Assembly (NCBI RefSeq): GCF_009602465.1
Contig: NZ_WBKP01000004.1
Coordinates: 1-64,000 of the forward strand
Length of the DNA stretch: 64,000 nucleotides
Origin: Cumulibacter manganitolerans
Lineage (GTDB): Bacteria; Actinomycetota; Actinomycetes; Mycobacteriales; Antricoccaceae
Direction: 5' to 3'
The stretch's first letter is position 1, and each line of letters starts with the position of its first letter. A program made the translations under genes and the position numbers. Shown here one piece after another: positions 41,864-50,690 of the stretch. The notes under the pieces were generated by a model. The model was not told the origin of the DNA. It made no database searches and was given only the letters and a program-made list of their open reading frames with translations.

Positions 41864-43444
41864 CTACTCCTTCGCGACCGCCACGCCTCGTGACTCGGTC
41901 CCGCCGGCGACCGAGATCGCGACGTTCGACACCTTGTCATTGAACGCGGCCGCGCTGTTCACCATGCAGATCGGCATCATGTGCGGCGGGTTCTTCATCC
42001 ACATGTCCATGAACTCCGCATAGATCGGCGCCCGCTTCTCCGGGTCGACCGGCCCCGCGGCCTCGTAGGCCTTGTCGAGCATGTCCTGCGGCGTCTTCTC
42101 CCCCGGGTTGTACAGCGCGCCCGGGATCAGGTAGCGCACGATCGGGCCGTGCGGGTCCGGGATGCCCGTGTAGGGGTTGATGTTGCCGTGTGCGGTCTTG
42201 TCCACGGCGAACAGCTGGACGCCGTCGGCCGGCGGTCCGGGCTTGATCGTCATGTTGATGCCGATCTCCTTGAAGTTCTGCTGCAGGACCTCGGCGAGCT
42301 GCTGGTACTGGGTGATGTTCGTGGTCACCGCCGTCATCTCGACCGGCGCAGTGACTCCGGCCTCCTTCATCAGCTTCTTGGCCTCGTCCGGGTCGTATCC
42401 CCACTTGTCGCTGCCGTCGCCGATGTCCTTGTTGTACGCGAAGCTGGTCGACGGCCACGGCTGGATCTCCGGGGTGCAGAAGCCTTCGTACAGCCCCTTC
42501 GCGATCCCCTCCCGGTCGATCGCGAGATTGACCGCCTTGCGCACCTTCGGGTCGTCGTACGGCTCCACGGCCTCGTTGAGCATGAAGTAGACGAAGGTGG
42601 ACGTCGGTGCCGAGATGACGTTGAGCCCGGCCTTCTTCGCCGAGTCGACGAAGCTCGGGTTGAGGTAGGCGCCGTCGATCTCGCCGGACTCCAGCGCGTT
42701 GAGCCGCGTCTGGTCGTCGGTGATGCCGAAGTACGTCATCGTCGCCACGCGCTGCGCGTCCGGGTCCCAGTAGCCCGGTGTCTTGGCGTACGACACCTTG
42801 TCGCCGGGGATCGACTCGGTGACCGTGTACGGCCCGATCCCGACCGGAATGCTCGCGACCGAGCCGGACTGCACCGCCGTCGGTGAGACCATGATTCCCG
42901 GGCGCACCGCCAGCGCGGAGATCAGCGCGCCGAGCGCGTTGTCGACGTTGATCTTCACCGTGTGGTCGTCGATCACCTCCACCGAGCTGATCTGCTCGAC
43001 CTCGCCGGCGATGGTGCTGCCCTTCTGCGCGGCGCGGTCCAGGTTGAACTTGACCGCGTCGGCGGTGAACGGCGTCCCGTCGGTGAACGAGAGCCCCTTC
43101 TTGATGGTCATGGTGAGCGACTTGCCGTCGTCGCCGGGCTCCCACTTCTCGGCGAGCATCGCCACGATGCTGCCGTCGGGCTTCATCCGCAGCAGCCGGT
43201 CGTACACCGGGTTGTAGAAGTTCAGGTCGCCGCCGGTGACGCTGTGCGTCGGGTCCCAGTGCGTGACCGGGGTGCTCCACGCCCAGTCGAAGTGCCCGTT
43301 CGGGTCCGCGCCCTTCGCCAGCGGAATGGAGCTCTCGATGTCCTTGGTGGCGGCGCCGGGGTCCTTCTTCTCGATGTCCCCGCACGCCGCGGCCAGCAGC
43401 ATCACGGAAATGGCGGTGGTGAAAAGCCGTGGTCGTCTACGCAT
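41864..43444 (-). CDS. ABC transporter family 5 (peptide) substrate-binding lipoprotein
   Basis: A 526-residue SBP_bac_5 protein. The signal peptide ends at the lipobox LLAAACG (Cys near 21), and the mature part has PVYDRLLRMKPDGSIVAMLA, TFTADAVKFNLDRA-type segments and WDPDAQRVATMTYFG. It would bind an oligopeptide, nickel or opine-like ligand for import. No permease or ATPase gene is adjacent, so it is an orphan receptor. Two direct copies of a TTAG-TTC-CCG motif lie at 43458-43482 in its upstream region, and a GACACGTGTC palindrome at 43500-43509; their roles are unknown. Confidence 0.88.
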   Translation of the reverse strand: MRRRPRLFTTAISVMLLAAACGDIEKKDPGAATKDIESSIPLAKGADPNGHFDWAWSTPVTHWDPTHSVTGGDLNFYNPVYDRLLRMKPDGSIVAMLAEKWEPGDDGKSLTMTIKKGLSFTDGTPFTADAVKFNLDRAAQKGSTIAGEVEQISSVEVIDDHTVKINVDNALGALISALAVRPGIMVSPTAVQSGSVASIPVGIGPYTVTESIPGDKVSYAKTPGYWDPDAQRVATMTYFGITDDQTRLNALESGEIDGAYLNPSFVDSAKKAGLNVISAPTSTFVYFMLNEAVEPYDDPKVRKAVNLAIDREGIAKGLYEGFCTPEIQPWPSTSFAYNKDIGDGSDKWGYDPDEAKKLMKEAGVTAPVEMTAVTTNITQYQQLAEVLQQNFKEIGINMTIKPGPPADGVQLFAVDKTAHGNINPYTGIPDPHGPIVRYLIPGALYNPGEKTPQDMLDKAYEAAGPVDPEKRAPIYAEFMDMWMKNPPHMMPICMVNSAAAFNDKVSNVAISVAGGTESRGVAVAKE

Positions 43445-43540
43445 CTGCCATCCATTCGGTTAGTTCGCCGTTAGGTTCACCGACCGTAACAATGGGTGAG
43501 ACACGTGTCACTGCCCCGCGCCGGGAAATGTAGCGGACGT

Positions 43541-44269
43541 TCAGAACGGGGGGTACGGGACCGACGGCCAGCCCTCCGACGGCATCGGGTGCCGCCTGCG
43601 CCTCAGCAGCTCCTCGATCCGTTCGGCCGTACGCCGCACCTCCGCGACGGTGAGCAGTTCCTGGAGCCGCTCGCCGAGCGCGCCGTCGAGCTGCTCGCGC
43701 AGCCGGGCGAGCACGTCGAGGGCCTCGCCGGTGAGCGGCTCCCCCGCCCACTGCCACAGCAGGGTGCGCAGCTTGTCGTCCACGCTGAAGGTCACCCCGT
43801 GATCGACTCCCCACACGTGCCGGTCGGCGAGCGCGGTGCCCTTCGGGGCGGCGCCGGGTATGAGGTGGCCGCCCTTGCGGTCGGAGTTGTTGATGACCGC
43901 GTCGAGCACCGCCATCCGGCGCAACGCGGGCGGTCGCGAGTTGATCAGCTCCACCAGGTCGACGTCCTCGTCGCCGTCGATCCACAGCTGCACCATGCCG
44001 GTACCGGCCGGTCCCTCCCGCAGCACCGTCGGCGGGACGATCCCCCAGCCGGTCGCCTCCGACACGGCGTACGAGGCGACCTCCCGCTCGGCCAGCGTGC
44101 CGTCCGGGAAGTCCCACAACGGTCGCTCTCCGGCGACCGGCTTGTACACGCAGTGCGCCGTCCGCTCCCCCGCGGTGATGACGCACAGCAGGGTCGCGTT
44201 GCTGGCCTCGACGATCCGGCCGAGCACCTCGATGTCACCGGTGCGCAGCAGCTGCAGGTCGTCGATCAC
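43541..44269 (-). CDS. SCO1664 family protein (PI3/4-kinase-like)
   Basis: A 242-residue protein of the SCO1664 family. CVYKPVAGERPLWDFPDGTL, SEATGWGIVPPTVLREGP, AVLDAVINNSDRKGGHLI and WGVDHGVTFS resemble the ATP-binding, catalytic-loop and DFG-like parts of phosphatidylinositol-3/4-kinases; activity is unknown. The start is a GTG overlapping the stop of the DUF3090 gene (GTGA). It is conserved beside DUF3090 and a histidine phosphatase, as in Rv2133c-Rv2135c. Confidence 0.85.
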   Translation of the reverse strand: MIDDLQLLRTGDIEVLGRIVEASNATLLCVITAGERTAHCVYKPVAGERPLWDFPDGTLAEREVASYAVSEATGWGIVPPTVLREGPAGTGMVQLWIDGDEDVDLVELINSRPPALRRMAVLDAVINNSDRKGGHLIPGAAPKGTALADRHVWGVDHGVTFSVDDKLRTLLWQWAGEPLTGEALDVLARLREQLDGALGERLQELLTVAEVRRTAERIEELLRRRRHPMPSEGWPSVPYPPF

Positions 44270-44823
44270 GTGAGGACGGCGCGGTGATAGCCGTTCTGCC
44301 GCGGGCAGATGTGCCCCGAGGGGTCGAGCGGGATGCCGCACAGCGGACACGGCGTGCGCCCCGCCTGCACCACCGCGCTCGCGCGGTGGGCGAACGCCCG
44401 CGCGGCGGAGGCGTCGAGGGTTACCCGCAGGACGTCGGGTCCCTCGTCGTCGTCGGAGAAGATCTGGTCCTCGTCGAGGCTGCCGGCCTCGCCGGACACG
44501 GCCTCGATCACGACCGCCTTCTTCTCGTCGTCCCACGCCAGCCCGAGCGCGCTCACCCGGAACTCCTCGTCGACCGGCATCTCGAGGGGCTCGAGGTCCT
44601 CCGGCGGCGACTCGATGGGCGGTACGGTGCCGCGGCGCACGACCTCGTCGATGATGTCCTCGAGGCGGTCGGCGAGGACCTGGACGTGCTCCTTCTCGAG
44701 GGCGACGCTGACCGTCTTCACGCCGTCGGAGGCCTGCAGGTAGAAGGTGCGCTCGCCCGGCTGGCCGACGGTTCCCGCGACGAAGCGCCGCGGGTTGGTG
44801 AAGTCGTAGACCTTGCGTGGCAT
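44266..44823 (-). CDS. DUF3090 family protein
   Basis: A 185-residue protein of unknown function. The first part (RKVYDFTNPRRFVAGTVG, GERTFYLQASDG) is typical of DUF3090; the C-terminus has a rubredoxin-like zinc ribbon CPLCGIPLDPSGHICPRQN. TAGGGT lies 7 nt before the ATG, suggesting a leaderless transcript for this gene and the following SCO1664 protein. Fixed linkage suggests the two act together. Confidence 0.88.
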   Translation of the reverse strand: MPRKVYDFTNPRRFVAGTVGQPGERTFYLQASDGVKTVSVALEKEHVQVLADRLEDIIDEVVRRGTVPPIESPPEDLEPLEMPVDEEFRVSALGLAWDDEKKAVVIEAVSGEAGSLDEDQIFSDDDEGPDVLRVTLDASAARAFAHRASAVVQAGRTPCPLCGIPLDPSGHICPRQNGYHRAVLT

Positions 44824-44833
44824 ATCGGCGACC

Positions 44834-45514
44834 CTACCCGCCTGCGTGACCGGCGCCCCCGCCGACGGCGGCGTCGCTGGACTGCTCCGTCGTGAGGTAC
44901 GGCGCCAGCGAGCCGCTGGTCGAGTTGGTCACGACGACGAACGGGCGGTGCTTGGTGTACCGGATGACCGTGATCGAGGCGGGGTCGATCACGATGCGCT
45001 GGAACTGGTCGAGGTGCAGGCCGAGCGCGTCGGCCACGATGGCCTTGATGACATCGCCGTGGCTGCACGCGAGCCAGGTGCCGGTGGCGCCGACCTTGGC
45101 GTTGAGCCGGCGGACGGCGCCGACCGCGCGCGCCGCCATGCCGGTCATCGCCTCGCCGCTGCGGCCGGGGAAGGTGACCGCCGACGGGTGGCTCTGCACC
45201 ACCGACCACAGCGGGTCCTTGGCCAGGTCGCTGAGCTTCTTGCCCGACCAGGTGCCGTAGTCGGCCTCGATCAGCCCGTCGTCCAGCTGCACCTTCCGTC
45301 GCCGTCCGGCGGCCACCGCCTCGATGGTCTCCACGCACCGCTCGAGGGGGCTGGAGACCAGGAGGTCGAGCCGCACGTCGCGCAGCCGGTCGCCCGCGCT
45401 CGCGGCCTGCTCGCGACCGACCGAATCGAGGTGCACCCCCGGGCGCCGGCCGGACAGGACGCCCTTGACGTTGGCGCTGGATCGGCCGTGACGCAGCAGC
45501 AGCAGGGTCGTCAT
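44834..45514 (-). CDS. histidine phosphatase, MSMEG_4193 type
   Basis: A 226-residue histidine phosphatase superfamily protein with LLLLRHGRSSANVKG (catalytic RHG near residue 9), VSSPLERCVETIEAV, EADYGTWSGKKLSDLAKDPL and the second histidine in WLACSHGDVIKAIVADALG. Equivalent genes lie beside DUF3090 in mycobacteria (Rv2135c). The substrate is unknown. It is followed by DUF3090 with a 10-nt gap and preceded by uppP with a 2-nt gap, so this is a run of leftward co-directional genes. Confidence 0.88.
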   Translation of the reverse strand: MTTLLLLRHGRSSANVKGVLSGRRPGVHLDSVGREQAASAGDRLRDVRLDLLVSSPLERCVETIEAVAAGRRRKVQLDDGLIEADYGTWSGKKLSDLAKDPLWSVVQSHPSAVTFPGRSGEAMTGMAARAVGAVRRLNAKVGATGTWLACSHGDVIKAIVADALGLHLDQFQRIVIDPASITVIRYTKHRPFVVVTNSTSGSLAPYLTTEQSSDAAVGGGAGHAGG

Positions 45515-45516
45515 GG

Positions 45517-46353
45517 CTACACCTTGCCAGTCGCGGACATCCACCCGGTGCCGAGCGCGATCATCAGCAGGACGCCGAGGGCGATCCGATAGATCACGAA
45601 CGACGTGAACTTGTTGCTCTGGACGAACTTCAGCAGCCACGCGATGGACGCGTACGCGACGACGAAGGCGACCACGAGCCCGACGATCGACGGCAGCACC
45701 CCGACGCCGCCGTGGAAGGCGTCCGGAGCCTCGTACACCCCCGCGCCGACGAGTGCCGGGATGCCGAGCAGGAAGGAGATCCGGGTCGCGGTCACCCGGT
45801 CGATGCCTATCAGCAGGCCGGTGCTGATGGTCGCGCCGGACCGGGAGACGCCGGGGATCAGCGCCAGGCACTGCGCGAGGCCGAGGACGATGCCGTCGCG
45901 GTAGGTCATCTCCTTCTCGCCGCGGGTCTGCCGGCCGAGCCGGTCGCCCAGCCACATCACGACCGACCAGAGGACCAGCGCGATGGCGACGACCCAGAGG
46001 CTGCGCAAGGAGCCCTTGATGAAGTCCTTCGCGAGCACGGCGACGATCACGATCGGCACCGAGCCGAAGATCACCACCCACGCCTCCCGCCAGTCGGCGG
46101 AGGTGCGGGCCTGCGCGTTGAACAGCCCGCGGAACCAGCCGCCGACCAGGCGGACGATGTCCTGCCAGAAGTAGATCAGGACCGCGGCGATGGCGCCGAT
46201 CTGGATGAACGCGGTGTAGCCGGTGACGGATGGATCGCTGACGTCGAGCCCCATGAGCCCCGAGGCGATCGTCAGGTGGCCGGTGCTGGAGACGGGGAGA
46301 AACTCGGTGAGCCCCTCGACGATGCCGAGGACGACTGACTGCCAGAGATCCAC
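45517..46353 (-). CDS. uppP: undecaprenyl-diphosphatase
   Basis: UppP (BacA) dephosphorylates undecaprenyl diphosphate to recycle the cell-wall lipid carrier. The 278-residue, multi-helix protein has both family motifs: EGLTEFLPVSSTGH (residues 13-26) and PGVSRSGATISTGLL near 168. The GTG start overlaps the stop of the LLM oxidoreductase gene by one base (TAGTG). Its presence in this conserved block matches Rv2136c. Confidence 0.95.
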   Translation of the reverse strand: MDLWQSVVLGIVEGLTEFLPVSSTGHLTIASGLMGLDVSDPSVTGYTAFIQIGAIAAVLIYFWQDIVRLVGGWFRGLFNAQARTSADWREAWVVIFGSVPIVIVAVLAKDFIKGSLRSLWVVAIALVLWSVVMWLGDRLGRQTRGEKEMTYRDGIVLGLAQCLALIPGVSRSGATISTGLLIGIDRVTATRISFLLGIPALVGAGVYEAPDAFHGGVGVLPSIVGLVVAFVVAYASIAWLLKFVQSNKFTSFVIYRIALGVLLMIALGTGWMSATGKV

Positions 46354-47399
46354 TAGCCGATACCTGCCTTCTCCGCGGCCTCGATGAGCTGCCGCAGCTG
46401 GGTGACCTTCTCGGCGCTGTCTGCACCGGTCGGGGACACGTTAACGGTCGTCGCCCCGTTGTCGCGGAGCGCCCTGAGCCGGTCGGCCACCCGGGGCACC
46501 GGGCCGATCAGCGCCGTGCGGTCGACGAGCGCCAGCGGGACGGCGGCCTGCGCCTGGGCGTACTCGCGTCGCAGGTACAGGTCCTGGATCCGCGCCGCCT
46601 CGGCCTCGTAGCCGAGACGGACGGCGGCCCGGTTGTAGAAGTTGGCCTCGCGGCTGCCCATGCCGCCGACGTACAGCGCCTGGTGCGGGCGGATCCGGTC
46701 GGCCATCGCGTCCAGGTCGTCGCCGATCGCCAGTCCCGCGCTGATGCCCACGTCGAGGTCGGACAGCGAGCGGCCCGCCTTCGCCGCCCCGGCAGCGAGC
46801 CGGTCGAGGACCGGCTGCAGGTCGTCGTACGCGGTGAACACGCCGAGCCATCCGTCGGCGATCTCGCCGGTGAGCTCGAGGTTCTTCGGCCCGACGGCGG
46901 CGAGGTAGATCGGCACGTCGGCGCGCAACGGCGGCGTCACGAGCATCAGGGCCTTGCCGGGGCCGTCCGGCAGCGGCAGCTGGAAGTGCTTGCCGTCGTA
47001 GCGGACCCGCTTGCGCTGCAGCGCCATCCGGACGATCTCGATGTACTCCCGGGTGCGCCCGAGGGGCTTGTCGTAGCGGACGCCGTGCCAGCCCTCGGAG
47101 ACCTGCGGGCCGGAGACGCCGAGCCCCAGCCGGAAGCGGCCGCCGGACAGCGAGTCCAGGCCCGCGGCCGTCATCGCCGTCATCGCCGGTGTCCGGCCGG
47201 GGATCTGCATCACGGCGGAGCCGATGTCGATCCGCTCGGTGCGGGCCGCGACGTACGCCAGGGTCGACACGACGTCGTTGCCGTAGGCCTCCGCCGCCCA
47301 CACCACGTCGAAGCCGAGCCGGTCGGCCTCCACGGCGAGGTCGATGTTCGTCCGGTCGTTCCCGCTCCCCCAGTATCCGAGGTTTACCCCGAGCTTCAT
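46353..47399 (-). CDS. LLM class F420-dependent oxidoreductase
   Basis: A 348-residue bacterial-luciferase-like TIM barrel. It begins KLGVNLGYWG, contains GFDVVWAAEAYGNDVVSTLA, GTAVMQIPGRTP-like and LGLGVSGPQVSEGWHG, features of coenzyme F420 users rather than FMN monooxygenases. The substrate is unknown. The ATG was chosen over an upstream in-frame ATG because GGAGAGGA lies close before it and the protein begins as homologs do. Use of F420 fits an actinomycete. Confidence 0.9.
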   Translation of the reverse strand: MKLGVNLGYWGSGNDRTNIDLAVEADRLGFDVVWAAEAYGNDVVSTLAYVAARTERIDIGSAVMQIPGRTPAMTAMTAAGLDSLSGGRFRLGLGVSGPQVSEGWHGVRYDKPLGRTREYIEIVRMALQRKRVRYDGKHFQLPLPDGPGKALMLVTPPLRADVPIYLAAVGPKNLELTGEIADGWLGVFTAYDDLQPVLDRLAAGAAKAGRSLSDLDVGISAGLAIGDDLDAMADRIRPHQALYVGGMGSREANFYNRAAVRLGYEAEAARIQDLYLRREYAQAQAAVPLALVDRTALIGPVPRVADRLRALRDNGATTVNVSPTGADSAEKVTQLRQLIEAAEKAGIG

Positions 47400-47465
47400 G
47401 TGCGTCCTCTCCTGGCCCCGCGAGCCTCGGGTCCACCGTGGCACACACCGGGTAGTTTCGTCTGC

Positions 47466-48440
47466 GTGGAGCAGCGTGTTGCAGGCAGAAGTGGTCTAGT
47501 CGTCTCTCGTCTCGGTCTGGGGACGATGACCTGGGGCCGCGACACCGACCGCGACGAGGCGACCGCTTGTCTCCTGGCGTTCGTCGAGGCCGGCGGCAAC
47601 CTGATCGACACCGCGGACGTGTACGTCGACGGCGAGAGCGAGAAGGTGATCGGGCGGCTGCTGCGCACCGTCGTCCGCCGCGACCAGGTGGTGCTGGCCA
47701 CCAAGGCGGTCGGCCGCACCGGCCCCGGCCCGCTCGGGCGAGGTGCGTCGCGCGGTCATCTGCTCTCGGCGCTCGACGCGTCGCTCAAGCGGCTCGGCAC
47801 CGACTATCTGGACCTGTGGCAGCTGCACGCGTGGGATCCGCTGGTACCGCTCGAGGAGACCCTCGCGGCGCTCGACACCGCGGTGACCTCCGGGCGGGTG
47901 CGGTACGTCGGCGTGTCCAACTACGCCGGCTGGCAGCTCGCCCGGGCGGCGACGATCCAGTCGCTGCACCAGGCGTCGGCCCCGATCGTGACGACGCAGG
48001 TGGAGTACTCCCTCGTCGAGCGCGGCGTCGAGCGCGAGGTCGTCCCGGCCGCGCGCTCGCTCGGCGTCGGCATGCTCGCCTGGTCGCCGCTGGGCCGCGG
48101 CGTGCTGACCGGCAAGTACCGGCACGGCACGCCGTCGGACTCCCGCGCCGCGTCGCCGCACCTCGGTGAGTTCGTCCGGCGCTACCTCGGCAGCCGGTCG
48201 ACCCGCATCGTCGAGGCGGTCGCGACCGCGGCCGACGGGCTCGGCGTCTCGCCGCTGGCCGTCGCGCTCGCCTGGGTCCGCGACCGTCCCGGCGTGACGT
48301 CCGCGATCCTCGGCGCGCGCACCGCCGGCCAGCTGCAGGCGTCGCTGTCCATCGAGGACCTCAGCCTGCCCGCCGAGATCTACCAGGCTCTCGACGAGGT
48401 TGCGGCCCCGGCCTTCGGCTACCCGGAGCGCCGCCGCTAG
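47466..48440 (+). CDS. aldo/keto reductase
   Basis: A 324-residue NADPH-dependent oxidoreductase. Catalytic residues are in LIDTADVYVDGESE (Asp, Tyr), VVLATKAVG (Lys) and LDLWQLHAWDP (His). VRYVGVSNYAGWQL and the C-terminal ITSAILGARTAGQL-type segment bind NADPH. TAGTTT (47453-47458) ends 7 nt before the GTG, so a leaderless message is likely. The substrate is unknown. Its stop overlaps the helicase start by one base. Confidence 0.9.
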   Translation: MEQRVAGRSGLVVSRLGLGTMTWGRDTDRDEATACLLAFVEAGGNLIDTADVYVDGESEKVIGRLLRTVVRRDQVVLATKAVGRTGPGPLGRGASRGHLLSALDASLKRLGTDYLDLWQLHAWDPLVPLEETLAALDTAVTSGRVRYVGVSNYAGWQLARAATIQSLHQASAPIVTTQVEYSLVERGVEREVVPAARSLGVGMLAWSPLGRGVLTGKYRHGTPSDSRAASPHLGEFVRRYLGSRSTRIVEAVATAADGLGVSPLAVALAWVRDRPGVTSAILGARTAGQLQASLSIEDLSLPAEIYQALDEVAAPAFGYPERRR

Positions 48441-50380
48441 TGGCCGCACCCAGCCGCGCGTCCTGGCCGCCGGACGCCGACCGCGTCTTCGCGGCGTTCT
48501 GCGACGCCGGCCTGTGGCCGGGCCTCGGCATCTCCAGCGCCGCCGACCTGCCGAAGGCGGGCATCGTCCGCGCCGACCTCGTCACCCGCGACGCCCTGCT
48601 GCGGCTGCCGCGCACGGCAGGCAAGCGCGCCGATCGGCTGCTGTCCGGGTGGCTCGGCGCCCAGCCGGTCTACGACGTGGTGCGGCTGCTGGTGCCGGCC
48701 GGGATCCCGGCGCGGGCGGCCCAGGCGGTCCTCGAGGACGTCGGGGACGACGCCGTCCGGCTCATCGAGAACGACCCGTGGCGGATCGTCGGCGTCCGCG
48801 GCATCGACGTGGCGTCCGCCGACGAGGTCGCCAGGAACGAGCTCGGCTCGATGGACCGGCAGGACCCGCGGCGGGCGCGCGCGGTGGTGACGGAGGCGCT
48901 GCGCGCCGAGGCGGCCGACGGGCACACCGAGGCGCCCCTCGAGGATGTCCTGGACGCCGTCCGGGCGGCCGGGATCACCGACTCGGAGGCGGCCATCGCC
49001 GCCGCCGTGGACGACGACCTGGTGGTGCGTCGTACAGCCGAGCTGATCGCGCTGAAGGAGTACGCGGACGCCGAGGACTCCATCGCGGCGGACGTCGCCC
49101 GGATCGCGGCGTCCGCGAAGAAGTGGGGCCGCTCGGACTCGCTGAAGGACGCCGTCGCCGGCCTCGACGAGAAGCAGGCCGCCGCCGTCGCCCTGGTGAT
49201 GACCGAGGGCGTCAGCGTGCTCACCGGTGGCCCGGGCACCGGCAAGTCGCGCACCGTGCGGGCGGTGGTCGACCTGGCTCGGGTGCACGACAAGGAGGTC
49301 GCGCTCGCCGCACCGACCGGGCGCGCGGCCAAGCGGCTCGGCGAGCTGGCCGGAAGCGAAGGGGTCACGGTGCACCGGCTGCTCGGCGCGCAGGGCCGGG
49401 ACGGCGGGTTCACCCGCGGCTGGGACGATCCCATCCCGGCGAGCATCATCGTCGTCGACGAGTCGTCGATGCTCGACGTCCTCCTCGCGGCGGCGCTGCT
49501 GGACGCGGTCGAGGACGGCGCGCACGTGCTCGTCGTCGGGGACGTCGCGCAGCTGCCGTCGATCGGCCCGGGCCGCGTGCTCGCGGACCTGATCTGCTCC
49601 GGCGTCGTCCCGGTCACCGAGCTGACCACCTTGTACCGGCAGGCCGAGGGCGGGCAGATCGCCGCGCTGGCCGCCGAGGTCCGCCAGGGCACCCTGCCGG
49701 TCGTCGACGACCCGACGCGCGAGGTGGTGGTCGTCGGCGCACGAGGATCGGCGGAGGCGGCGCACCGCACCGTGCAGCTGGTGACGGACTCGATCCCGCG
49801 GGTGTTCGGGCTGGACGCCGCCGACATCCAGGTCGTGACGCCGGTGCACCGCGGGCCGGCCGGCACCAAGGAGCTCAACCTCGCGCTCAAGGCCCGGCTC
49901 AACCCGGGCCGCGGCGCCGTGTCGGGCTTCGACCTGGGCGACCGGGTGGTCGCCACCGCCAACCACCTGGACGCCGCGCCGTTCGGGTACGCCAACGGCG
50001 AGGTCGGCACCGTCGTCGGGACCGGCGACAAGTCGCTGACCGTCGAGTTCTCCTCCGGGATCGCCGAGATCTCCGGCAAGGCCCTCGGCGACCTGCTGCA
50101 CGGCTGGGCGATCACGGTGCACCGCGCGCAGGGCTCGGAGTGGCCCGCGGTCGTCGCCGTCGTCCCGCCGGAGGCCGGGCGGCTGCTGGTGCGCGCCCTC
50201 GTGTACACCGCGTTCACCCGGGCCCAGCGGCACCTGTCGATCGTGCACGGATCGGGCCCGGCGCTGGCGTACGCCGTCCGCGAGAAGGCCGCGCGTCCGC
50301 GGCGGACGTCGCTGGTCGACCGGCTGCGGACGCGCGTCGAGCGGACCGCGCGCGGTCCGGGACGCCGGACGCGTGCATAG
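48440..50380 (+). CDS. RecD-like superfamily 1 helicase
   Basis: A 646-residue SF1B helicase. The N-terminal ~240 residues are helical with helix-hairpin-helix-like repeats; the motor follows with VLTGGPGTGKSRTVRA (Walker A, about 262-277), LAAPTGRAAKRLGEL (Ia), IIVVDESSMLD (Walker B), VVGDVAQLPSIGPG (III), WAITVHRAQGSEWPAV (V) and LVYTAFTRAQRHLSI (VI). It resembles RecD2 but lacks the RecBC partners, which are not in the window. It would act in DNA repair or replication stress. The C-terminal tail is very basic. Confidence 0.88.
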   Translation: MAAPSRASWPPDADRVFAAFCDAGLWPGLGISSAADLPKAGIVRADLVTRDALLRLPRTAGKRADRLLSGWLGAQPVYDVVRLLVPAGIPARAAQAVLEDVGDDAVRLIENDPWRIVGVRGIDVASADEVARNELGSMDRQDPRRARAVVTEALRAEAADGHTEAPLEDVLDAVRAAGITDSEAAIAAAVDDDLVVRRTAELIALKEYADAEDSIAADVARIAASAKKWGRSDSLKDAVAGLDEKQAAAVALVMTEGVSVLTGGPGTGKSRTVRAVVDLARVHDKEVALAAPTGRAAKRLGELAGSEGVTVHRLLGAQGRDGGFTRGWDDPIPASIIVVDESSMLDVLLAAALLDAVEDGAHVLVVGDVAQLPSIGPGRVLADLICSGVVPVTELTTLYRQAEGGQIAALAAEVRQGTLPVVDDPTREVVVVGARGSAEAAHRTVQLVTDSIPRVFGLDAADIQVVTPVHRGPAGTKELNLALKARLNPGRGAVSGFDLGDRVVATANHLDAAPFGYANGEVGTVVGTGDKSLTVEFSSGIAEISGKALGDLLHGWAITVHRAQGSEWPAVVAVVPPEAGRLLVRALVYTAFTRAQRHLSIVHGSGPALAYAVREKAARPRRTSLVDRLRTRVERTARGPGRRTRA

Positions 50381-50390
50381 AATGCCCGCC

Positions 50391-50606
50391 ATGGACGCTG
50401 AGCTCGGGTACGAGGACCAGTGGGAGTACGCGCCGGTGCGCATCCCGCACGGCACCGGGGTCCGCAGCGCCGCCCAGATGCTCGCGGCGCAGGCGGGCGT
50501 CGGGGGCTGGGAGCTGGCGCGGCTGCTGAAGTACTCCGACGGCAGCCGCAAGGCCGTCATGCGCCGGCGGCGCCGGCACGAGCACCTGCCCCGCCCGATC
50601 CTCTAG
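50391..50606 (+). CDS. DUF5703 family protein
   Basis: A 71-residue basic protein. YAPVRIPHGTGVRSAAQMLA and WELARLLKYSDGSRK match the small DUF5703 family of actinobacteria; the function is unknown. TAGAAT (50378-50383) lies 7 nt before the ATG, giving a probably leaderless message. A 51-bp palindrome starts 15 nt after its stop. Confidence 0.75.
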   Translation: MDAELGYEDQWEYAPVRIPHGTGVRSAAQMLAAQAGVGGWELARLLKYSDGSRKAVMRRRRRHEHLPRPIL

Positions 50607-50621
50607 CCGGGCTTCCGGGAT

Positions 50622-50672
50622 GCGGTGGGTTCTACCCCGCTATCGGCGCGACAGCGGGGCAAAACCCACCGC
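50622..50672. repeat. 51-bp palindromic intergenic element, copy 2
   Basis: Outer arms GCGGTGGGTT / AACCCACCGC (10 bp) and inner arms CCCCGCT / AGCGGGG (7 bp) are all perfect, with equal 3-nt gaps between outer and inner arms. It is the better-preserved partner of the element at 12497-12547. It lies between two convergent genes, where it could serve as a bidirectional terminator. Confidence 0.8.
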
Positions 50673-50690
50673 GAGCGGCGGGACGGGCGG

